From assembly GCF_000516985.1 (NCBI RefSeq), contig NW_006917102.1:962643-1026642 (forward strand): a stretch of 64,000 nt of DNA, written 5' to 3'. Both the position numbers and the translations under genes were made by a program. Of the stretch, positions 55,665-64,000 are shown piece after piece; position 1 is the first letter of the stretch; each line of letters opens with the position of its first letter. The notes under the pieces were generated by a model, which was not told where the DNA came from, did not search any database, and saw only the letters and a list, made by a program, of their open reading frames with translations. The DNA is from Pestalotiopsis fici W106-1. Taxonomy: Eukaryota > Ascomycota > Sordariomycetes > Amphisphaeriales > Sporocadaceae.

Positions 55665-58600
55665 TCAAATGGCGCCATTTTCAGTCGGTCGCCTTGCGGC
55701 TTCAATATCGTCGTGCATAGCAGGTCGTGGTTGTGACCGTGCACTCAATCTGCTGGCCGTTCGAGCTACTCCATCTGGAAGCAACACGGCTGTCTCATGT
55801 GTCCTGCCAGGTGAATTTCCGCCAGACTGAGAACCACCAGGTGCACTCGCGGTAGAGGAGGGTTGCCCCGAAGCCTCTCGCTTCTGCTCGTACTTCTCCC
55901 ACCTTCGGTCCGAATACAGCTTCATCTGCTTAACCAGCAATTCTTCAGTGGCGTTCACGGTGTCCTCGTAAAAATTATGGCTGGGCAGGTTGACATCAAG
56001 GTAGTGCTGGTACAGTCCAATGCGGGCACTCAACCACAAGAAGCTATACTTGAACAGACCTGCTAGGGCTGATCGTGTCCAGCTGTTCAGGGAGAATACA
56101 AGTGTCAGGAATATAATTGGAGCAGATATTCCAGCTATTAGGGAGTCAAAAATCAGTATTTCTTTGATTTGATTTTCACCGTAACTCACCAATATATCTG
56201 AATTGATCTCCAAGATGCATGAGATTGCCATCTCCTCCGAACTCAATGGTGTTCATGCCAAACAGGGACGACATGAACGACAATGGCAACTAAATCTGGT
56301 CAGACCCATGCAACTTGCGTTTGCCTTGTCATGTGTGCTTACGAAAACAATTGTGACAATTGTAAAGACCATGATGGCGCGCCCTTGCGCATTTGCTTCA
56401 TCGCTTTGCCTGACAGATTGCCAGGCCTGTACAACACCTGCCTGTTGTTGTTTCAACTCCAGAAGGTCCTTGACCTAGAAAGAATGTTATTCATCAATAT
56501 CGTGGGCTAAAATATAATGATAACAGCTTACACTTGACGCAGTAATCTGCGCGCTTCTCTGTAGTTCTTCTAGTTGCTCGATTCGATCGTCAACACGGGT
56601 CCGAGTTTCGTCTGCGTTGATGTTGAACCAATCGAAAATGTTTTTCTGTTCCTGTACAGTTTCTTCGTTGGCGTTGGCAGAGAACTTAGGTACCTTGTTC
56701 GCCGAAGTCTTTCTCAGGAGGCCAATTCGCTTCTTCGACGCATCGACTCCGGCTTCCTTGCCCGTGAATTCGCTGTGGGGATCCAGTATATGTTTAACGT
56801 GAGTTATGAACTGCTTCAAAACGTCGCGATGGGTCTTGTTGATGTGGATCATGATGCCAAGCTCTTCAAGGATGTCCTTGATCTCTTTCTCCAGCTCGCC
56901 TTCTGGAGTGATGTCGAGAAGCGGTACGTGTAATTTGGAGCCAGCAAGACGTGTGCGAGATTTGTAGATCTTGCGCGCTTCCTCGGTCCATCGCCACAAG
57001 CGTCCAAAGGCCAGCGTTTGCTTATGCATCTGTGTGATTTTGTTCAAGATTAGCAAGACCTTCGACAAAGTTTGAGAGAATATGGTCGTGGTGTAAAATT
57101 GACTTACGATGTTTCCAATGGACTCTGAGAATGCATCAAGCACCTCGGGCTGTTTGTCTGTGGTTCTTGTGCGATCGAAGAATGTATTGGAGCATTCTTC
57201 AAATATAATGAGAGCCAAGTCAAACACAGATTTTACCTGCTGATGTCTTTTGTCGCCGATCCTGGTTCGTATTGACTTGTGCACGCCAGATGAGTCATGC
57301 TTGTTCGCTCCATATCGCTTCGGGAAGCAGGTGATGATGGTGTTGGCATCCAAGATCCACATCCAGAGCTGGTCAACCATGACCACACGCGAAACCTTGG
57401 TGATTTTATCAGAACAGTCGCGACATAATTCATGTTTCCCTAGTCTTGGATGATTGGGCCATGAGGCCTTATCGAAGTCGTATTTGTGGAATTCCGCGCC
57501 CTTGGCGGTTGTGGCACGATATACGACTTGGTCTTTGTCGCGAGAGCGAGTCGTGTTCAGCGTCCAGTAGTATGCCTGATCCAGAGTTCGCCTTGGGTGA
57601 AGGGGAGCTTCGTGCATGAGAAACTTCTCTAGAAGGCGTTTGTCGCGATAGTTTGTGATCGCCTCAAACAGACGAGCAGCATCGATCAAGTACTGTCCGA
57701 GTGGGCTACCCTTTTTATTTCCCTGCTCGTCCTCGTAAGTAATCCGAAGCCTACCGGTCCCGTCCACCTTGACTGGAATTCTCGGATAGCCAAAGCGCTG
57801 TGCCAGTGTCCCAAGTGTGAGGATTCGGCCCATCCCTGCAGGTTGTGTCTTGTCCGCTGGAAGCTGCATCCTTTGTGTTGCTGTAGTTGATTGATCGCTG
57901 CTGGTAGATTTCGCAGGTGGCAAAGACTTCCTGGCTTCTTGTCTCTTTTTCTTTTCATTCAACTCAATGGTTGTGGCCTTGGCAAGGTGTTGGTCAACGA
58001 TCTGCTCGATCTTTTGTGCGAATTTCTCGCGGTTTCGCGATGTCTCCCAATGTAGATAAGGCATCTTCGGGGGTATGTTAGATTAGCATCATGATCAAGG
58101 CAGAAACAACAGACTCACAAAAAGAACCATATTCTTCGGCAAGTGGTCCTTCTCGGTCTGGCCTAAACAAGTGTGAGACATGAGATTATTCAGAGGCAAC
58201 TCCAACAATACTAACTGGAAGAGATTGCTTCACAAAAGGGTCGCATGAACCGAGAGTTCACAGATAATTGACTCCCGTGTAGTTGCCCCCGCCAATGTGA
58301 CTCCTTCAGAATCTTGGCTGAAATTGTTTCTTCCAATGTTCCAATCTTTCGCCTAATCTTGTAGAACTTAGGCGTCTCCTCGTTGAAGTAGCGAGCGATT
58401 GCTTCCTATCATGCGTTAGGCAGCCTTAGCTAACCAATCAATCAATTTACGTACCTCTGCCCACTAGTGAGAAGGACTTGTTAGCCAGAGCAAAATAAGA
58501 AAAGATAGCGAAGGGTATTACTCACTGCCATGTTATTCGATGGAAGGTGGAAGTACTTGACTGTGGACGTATCCTTTTCGTCACGGCGGAGGATACTATT

Positions 58601-59206
58601 CTTGCCAGCCTCATTGTCAAGTAAATGTTCCACTGTCGTCTTTTGGTCCGGAAAACTGCCCCAAATCTTTTTGTTCTTCTTGTCCAATTTGAAGTCATCT
58701 GGCTCTCCATCTTTGAACTTTATGATAGGAACATTTACGTCCTTCTCTGGTATGTACTTGTCTTGCACAGATTCCGGTTTGACATTCACAGGACTACCGC
58801 TGGGCTTGAACGTTCCACTGTCCTCGGGAGTTGCCCTCCTCCATTCCTCGACCATCTGGATACCTTCTTTGTACTCAGGCGATCTCTTCCATTCTTTTCT
58901 ACTCCTCTCAATATTTGACACAAGTTGACGTTCATCTTCATCTCCATCGTCTTTTAGCTTTTCTCGGAGAAACTCAATGCGCCGGAGCTCATTTAAGCAG
59001 TTCGCTCTCCATTTTTCCCTCTTCTTGGTCACATTTTCCCCCTTGTTGTGCTTTGCTTCAAAACTCCACACAGGGTGCGCTTCGTCTTCGAGAAAGTCAT
59101 GACGCTCGCTGATTTTGAGGCAGCCTAAGAAATGTAGAAGTACCTCTTTGATGTTCTCTTCATGCGGCTCAGCACTCAAACAGGATCGGTGATGGGAACG
59201 GTTCAT
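55665..59206 (-). CDS. CorA-like divalent-cation transporter domain protein
   Basis: Nine exons (59206-58526, 58463-58455, 58405-58216, 58162-58119, 58064-57108, 57029-56532, 56474-56343, 56289-56190, 56134-55665) give 1026 residues, all in phase. The second exon is only 9 nt (Trp-Ala-Glu), with canonical sites on both sides. The N-terminal part is highly charged and helical; the middle has PKNMVLFMPYLHWET and QLWMWILDANTIITCFPKRY, typical of large fungal CorA-like proteins. The C-terminus has a long helix (VKDLLELKQQQAGVVQAWQS) entering TM1 (IMVFTIVTIVFLPLSF), the signature SLFGMN motif after TM1, then TM2 (SAPIIFLTLVFSL) and a cytosolic tail. CorA proteins conduct Mg2+ or related ions; many fungal relatives carry ankyrins, absent here. 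Transport activity is unproven. Confidence 0.88.
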
Positions 59207-60165
59207 ATTGAATGGGTTTTCTTTGCAAATGGCCGTTGTTCAGTCAAGCGAGCCGAAGAATGGACAAGAAGTAAGCTCGGAGGTGCACGAGAAGTGAGAC
59301 AAGCGCAATACAGAATTGGACCCGAGTGCGAAGCCCGATCTCTGCTTCTGAATAAGTACATCGATAATTTGGGGGCGGCTGAAAAAACGGCTGAAAGCCT
59401 CTGCAAACAGAAAATGGTAGAGTAGGTAAAGAATGACCACCATGTAAGATATTATTTCAGATCCTCCAATAGATGGACAACTATACCACAACCTCCCTGC
59501 TCACCGAGTACAGCGGTCAAAAAGCAATGAAAAGCTGCGCGAGGCTGTCATAATACAATGATATTGTGTGAAGACTCCATTCCCGACTCAGAAGTTGTGG
59601 CAGGGTTATGTTGTATCACGATTGTGTGCCACTGCATAAAGCCATGTCGAGGGAGCAGGGGATCCTTCCTACATGTGGGTAAAAGTTCGCGAGGCTGTGG
59701 TTGCGGTACGAGATGACGGCGAGAGCACGGAGAGCGGAACTCGACTGTGGCCGCCCACACTTCGTTTCCTTTCATCAAGATAAAGGTACCATGATGTGAT
59801 ATTCGGGGGAAGCGACTTCGATCTTGTGTGATGGATGAATGGTCTTGCCAGATGTCCTCGGAAAACGCCGTATCACCGCCCTGTTCAGGGTTGTCGCTGA
59901 AGGAGCCCTGCGGACAAAGTCTGGCCGGTTTCCATGTTCCCATTTCCGACTTCGGGTAAATTGAAGTGAAGAGAGTCCATCAATAAAAAACTAATATTTC
60001 CTGCGGCCCATCGTGGCTGTGAAGAGTAATAATGTCATCAATTGAATCTGTTCACCGCCACCTAAAAACGCCGAGACCAATCTTTATCTGCGCCAGGATC
60101 AATAACAGTGCTAAGAATACAAACCGGAACCCTTCAACTCCTAAATGGCCCATATAATTTCTCAT
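59207..60165. other. Intergenic, no gene recognised
   Basis: A 131-codon minus-strand ORF at 59548-59943 starts with ATG but has no recognisable features or splice partners; I left it out as a gene. Confidence 0.45.
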
Positions 60166-61599
60166 TCAAGGATTGTTGGACTTTGGAAGATAGCGACTCC
60201 GAAAGACATTACTGATAGTACTCATGCGGCTTCCAATTCCACCATCCTGTATTCTGCTTGCCAGCGCTTCTTCCAACGCCGACTGAGTCACAGAAGCATC
60301 TACTTGCAAATTAGTGTGAACAGCCAACAAGAGAGGGGACAGACTGACCGTCGAGATCGCTAAAGCTGCTTCCCATACTAGGTGTGCCATCACTGTCTCG
60401 CGAATAACCCTTGCCTTTTCCGATAGGACTTCTGCCCGCAAGCTCCTGGGTCCGACGGGGGGACAAGGGTGACCCCAACCCAGCCTTACCTCCAGCCAAG
60501 CCTCGTGGCATTGGAGCGGCAGAACTTGTCGAAGAGTCAGAGGTCTGGGATAAGTGTATCTTGCCATGTTGTTTTGGCTGTTTTCTCGGGAGGTTTCCCC
60601 TCAGCGTAGCGCTGAGATCATGCTGTCCACCAGCTGACCCTTCTTTCTGTGCCCTATATGGCATGAACGCCGGTTCGTCATCCTCTTCATCGTCGTCATC
60701 ATCATAGGATATGGGCGGTCGACGGATGATTCGGGACTGCGCCGGACTGGACTCATCCGAAGACGAGGCGGCGGAGCTAGTGTCTGCGGGGCCGGGCGAC
60801 GAAGGATCGGGCTCGACTTCGGGGGTAGCGGCAGTCGTGCTTAGTGGGAGGGAAGAAAGTCTGCGCCTCTGCGCGTCTCCCGATCTGATGTTTGCCTTGC
60901 TGCTGCCTCCTAGATTTCGAGTCGCGTAGACGGAACCTGTGTTGGACGATGTCTTTCGGGCGGCTTGCGGGCGTGGTGTTGCACGCAGCGGTGTGCCCGG
61001 GGTACTGCCATCGTTTCGCGGTAGAGGCGAGTCCTTTCTAAGCGAAAGGGCGGAAGGGGCTCTCGGTCGGCCAGCCGCTGAGCTCGTTCGCTGGAGTCCA
61101 TCGCCCGTTAATGCGGGATCAGCACCAGGTGCCGGAGAACTGGCTGATGACCCTTTGGCTGCGGCTGCCGCTTTGCGAAGCTGGGCTCGAACTTGTGATG
61201 TATGTCGTTCGGTAAGAAAGGCGACTTGTTGGAGGAGGAAATCGACGTTGACATTGAAACGTGCAGCACTATGACAGGACATTGGTGAGCGATCATCGCA
61301 TACGTAGCCCGAGGATACTTACATTTCATTCCCTGAAAGAAGATATTGGTCAATAAACGATTGACGAAGTTTATTCGGTATACTTACAATCTATATCAGT
61401 CTTGGAAACACCAGAAACAATATTCCAGAGCGCCTCATCCTTGGAAGGATCCCAGTTGACCTTTGGCACTGTTAGTGGCCGAGTTGCGCACGCGAGCTCT
61501 CGTCTGTCATGAATCACGTACCGGCGGAGGATCCACAAAGTTTCCACGGGGAAATGGTAATCGGATGAAAACCGTATACGTCGGATCTGAAGAAGCCAT
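60166..61599 (-). CDS. atg29: Autophagy-related protein 29
   Basis: Five exons (61599-61522, 61460-61388, 61332-61323, 61268-60349, 60302-60166) give 405 residues in phase; exon 3 is just 10 nt. The N-terminal 80 residues are the Atg29 domain: YTVFIRLPFPRGNFVDPPP, VNWDPSKDEALWNIVSGVSK, TDIDWNEIAARFNVNVDFLL and FLTERHTSQVRAQLRKAAAA. The rest is long and disordered, rich in Ser, Pro and Arg with an acidic run (YDDDDDEEDDE), and ends with the conserved SDLDVDASVTQSALEEAL block. Atg29 joins Atg17 and Atg31 in the scaffold that assembles the pre-autophagosomal structure for starvation-induced autophagy. The disordered part probably carries phosphorylation sites. Frame intact; a core gene. Confidence 0.93.
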
Positions 61600-62304
61600 G
61601 GTCATGTGGTGTTTGATGCCATCAAGAATGCAGCCTCACGGCAGAAACAGCTTCCAGGCAATGTATGATGTAGGCCTGAAAGGTCACTGATAAGGACCAT
61701 CATAGCTTTATCGCCCGGCATAAGTGTCAGGCAGGGATTGTCTCACTTCCTAGCGACTCCGGGGTTATGCCGTCCCCCCGGATATGGGGGTCCTGGCAGT
61801 TGCCTCGGCCACTAAACCGCTGGAGCGTACCTTAGAGCAATGGTAAGCCATAGTGGCTTTCACTGAAGCCCGTTGGTTCCGAGAGGTTTCAGCCTTAAGC
61901 AACAAATAATTGAAACCACCACGAAATGAGGCGTAAATAATTATTTCGGAAAGATCAACAAAGATCTTTCTACTTCAGCCTGCATTAGGCCCTTTCAAAC
62001 ATATCTTACCTTACTGCTTTTGTCCGATAACACAAAAGAGATGCCCAACCACCCGCATCACCGATTGCCAAGCCAAGCGCTCGCCCCGTAGGCGAAGAGC
62101 ATCAAGTGACCATGAATGACTTGCGGGTAGCGCAGAAAGGACCGGAACTGAGGCAGGCTGGGCTTTGGTGTGGCAGGCCTCCTCCCTCACCGCGATGATC
62201 CGATCCCCCTCCCGTCGATTTTTTAGAAGGGTGGTCGGCCCAAGTCGATCTGTCATTGAAAATGCCTGGTTCTCCCGTTCTTTTAATAATAGCCAGTCAT
62301 ATGT
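61600..62304. other. Divergent promoter region between atg29 and a membrane-protein gene
   Basis: About 0.7 kb without a recognised gene. A short upstream ATG (62301, four codons) precedes the next start codon at 62305. Confidence 0.5.
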
Positions 62305-63959
62305 ATGGATAATGCTACAAGATTGTCCGTGGTATTACACAAATATATCCCCTTTGACTTCCAGAATAAACTCGTGATCCCGGCATCTCTTGCGATTGGT
62401 CTCGTTTGGTTGGCTGGCTCTTTCGACAACTACGTCAAATCACAGGACTTTTTGGCCAGGATATTTTGCTTCCCGCTCGCGACAGGTTACATTCAATCGG
62501 CCAATGACGAAGTAGGATCATGTCTTTGTCGCCCATATCGAGAGATCTTCACTGGGTTTTCTTTCTCTCTTGACAGTGATTGCTTCTTGTCCAGCTTCAT
62601 CCATTCTCATATATATTGCATTTGCTTTTATCCCCGGATTACATCTGCAAGTAATCTGTTCGCCTGTCTATAAGGCGGGGGGGCTCCAATATGGAGGTAA
62701 GCCCGTTTCTGGGAAATCCTCGCTTACATCACTGAGCGCAATAACTAATTTTCTCACCCAGAGCCTGATCAGACGTGCTGCTGAATTTCCAAATTGGACA
62801 CAAGTTCCTATTCCGAATTTTCAACTCTCAGCCAGCGGTCTTTTAGCATTGGCAGACTTGAGCACCATTGCCCAGCGCACTGCTATTGCAGGCGGATCAT
62901 CATGGCTCGACGCACTGCTCCTGGCTCCGGGCTTACACTACCAACAGGCGGCCGACGCCCTGGACAAGGAGACGGCCAAATATGACGCCGTGGAACTCGT
63001 GCAGGGGCGCATGTCGACGTACAACATCAACAACCCGGCGACGGTTCGGTATCTGCAAAAGGTCGGCCGGCAGGGCGAGCTCGTGACCGTCGACGTGGGC
63101 ATGATCCCCCAGCGGCAGTACTTTCGTCGTGCGGGCCGCGGTCGCCGCCGCGGCGGCCAGAGAGCCACGATTTGGCGTGACACGGGCTCGGATCTGGGCT
63201 GGTTCTCACATGTGCTGTACCTCGCCAGTCCCGTGTTGACGGTGACGGCAATCGTCTTTCTAGTGTTGCTGCGGGAGTGTGAGTGACCCACCCCTTTGTG
63301 CTCTGGTCTTGAGATGTTGTAACTAATCGACCTTGTCAGGGTACGGAGTAGCTTTCCTGCTCGCCTTGATGCTCTCCCGCATCCTCAACATCTGGGTCAT
63401 CAAGCAGCGCGCAAAACCACCACAGCCTCTGCCACCCGATCCGGACGTCAGTCACATGCTGACGCAATACCTCGTGGACCTGGGCAACGGGCGCTCCGTC
63501 CGGCTGCGCGGCATGGCCGACGATCTCCAAGCCATCACAACATCGTCGTGGCTCCGCGCCAAGACCCACGCCGAGGGCTACCTCGAGGCCGCGGCCAAGC
63601 TGATTGTCTATGTCGTCGCCGCCTTTAGCGGCAACATGTCCCAGGTCGGCGGCATCATCTTCATGGGCTTGCTGCTCATCACGGCTGGCTTGCTTGGCTT
63701 GAGTAATGCCCATGCCAAAACTTTCACAATGCACGGGAGGCTGGCGGCGCCCACGATGGAACGCCTGCCGTACCCGACGGATAAGCCGCCATATCCTCGC
63801 AGCAAGAGCACCTTTAGTGACGGGACCGTGTCGTTTCCGGCAACGACGCAAAGGACGGACACTGGGTTGACTGCTCTCAGTGACTGGGCAGAAACAGGTC
63901 AAGTCGGTGCTCCACTGAGGAATAGCCATCCCTTTGATAAGGACGTGGACTATTCATGA
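62305..63959 (+). CDS. Multi-pass membrane protein of unknown function
   Basis: Three exons: exon 1 from 62305, exon 2 62577-63278, exon 3 63340-63959. The first donor is uncertain: GTTACA at 62486 or GTCTTT at 62522 both keep phase, giving 500 or 512 residues. The second intron is canonical (GTGAGT donor, CTAAT branch). Hydrophobic segments: VIPASLAIGLVWLAGSF, SSILIYIAFAFIPGLHL, LYLASPVLTVTAIVFLVLL, YGVAFLLALMLSRILNIWVI, AAKLIVYVVAAF and GGIIFMGLLLITAGLLGL, so about six helices. A soluble loop of about 130 residues lies between the second and third. A basic stretch (RRAGRGRRRGG) precedes the third helix. I do not recognise a named family; the pattern occurs in fungal plasma-membrane hypothetical proteins. 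Confidence 0.75.
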
Positions 63960-64000
63960 ATGAGAACAACTCCAATTCAAAGTCGTACGTCACTAGCATG

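Noticed and set aside
59548..59943. 131-codon minus-strand ORF starting with ATG
   Set aside because: No domain, signal peptide or conservation visible; rich in chance-type residues.
62698..62762. 65-nt GTAAGC...CCAG intron within exon 2 of the last gene
   Set aside because: Removing it leads at once to a stop, while the unspliced frame is open and continuous.
1..64000. tRNA genes, rRNA, CRISPR arrays
   Set aside because: No cloverleaf with a T-loop GTTCGA context, no rRNA core sequence and no regularly spaced repeats were found by eye.

Overview
This window is nuclear DNA of a filamentous ascomycete (Pezizomycotina, probably Sordariomycetes/Hypocreales-like). Genes carry short GT-AG introns of about 40-85 nt with CTAAC/CTRAY-type branch sites. 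The protein families are typical of these fungi: HET domain, Helo-like/NACHT STAND proteins, Clr5-ankyrin, DUF6594, fungal gasdermin-like, Atg29. All gene models below were spliced by eye from GT/AG sites with reading-phase bookkeeping. The species is not identifiable from the sequence alone. The assembly is draft: a 100-N gap lies at 44407-44506, and single-base frame breaks may be either real or assembly errors.

Left part (1-31 kb) is accessory-like and gene-sparse. It holds a secreted intradiol-dioxygenase-like protein (2.2 kb), a broken NLR/STAND gene (4.2-6.9 kb, minus) with a small membrane-anchored ORF behind its promoter (7.6-8.0 kb), and a large Clr5-ankyrin protein (9.0-12.8 kb). 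These are followed by an MDR oxidoreductase (14.4 kb), a cysteine-rich single-pass membrane protein (16.4 kb), a multi-pass membrane protein (20.6 kb), a frame-broken secreted carboxylesterase (24.6 kb), a LysM protein (27.7 kb), a cytochrome P450 relic (29.2 kb) and a second MDR oxidoreductase (30.6 kb).

Middle part (31-44.9 kb): a duplicated tyrosinase 3' end (31.7 kb), a coiled-coil protein of unknown function, a DUF6594 membrane protein, an intact secreted tyrosinase, a HET-domain relic plus an intact HET-domain gene, and a SAM methyltransferase. A repeat-rich stretch follows, with a dispersed repeat shared with 15.9 kb, a short coding relic shared with 55.2 kb, and the N gap.

The most interesting block is 44.9-54.5 kb. 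A 1475-residue C2H2 zinc-finger / protein-kinase / beta-propeller-like protein (minus) is divergent, over 261 bp, from a DUF7580-like/subtilisin (S8) protein (plus). About 0.7 kb further on is an intact 280-residue gasdermin-like protein (plus). Subtilase-gasdermin neighbours are the arrangement of Podospora het-Q2/het-Q1, in which the protease cleaves and activates the pore-former. The divergent zinc-finger/kinase/propeller gene is a candidate third component (sensor or regulator), which is inference.

The right end (55.7-64 kb) looks conserved: a nine-exon CorA-like transporter with a GMN motif, Atg29 (autophagy scaffold) and a multi-pass membrane protein. Overall, this is an island of allorecognition / programmed-cell-death type genes, with several decayed members, next to core genes.
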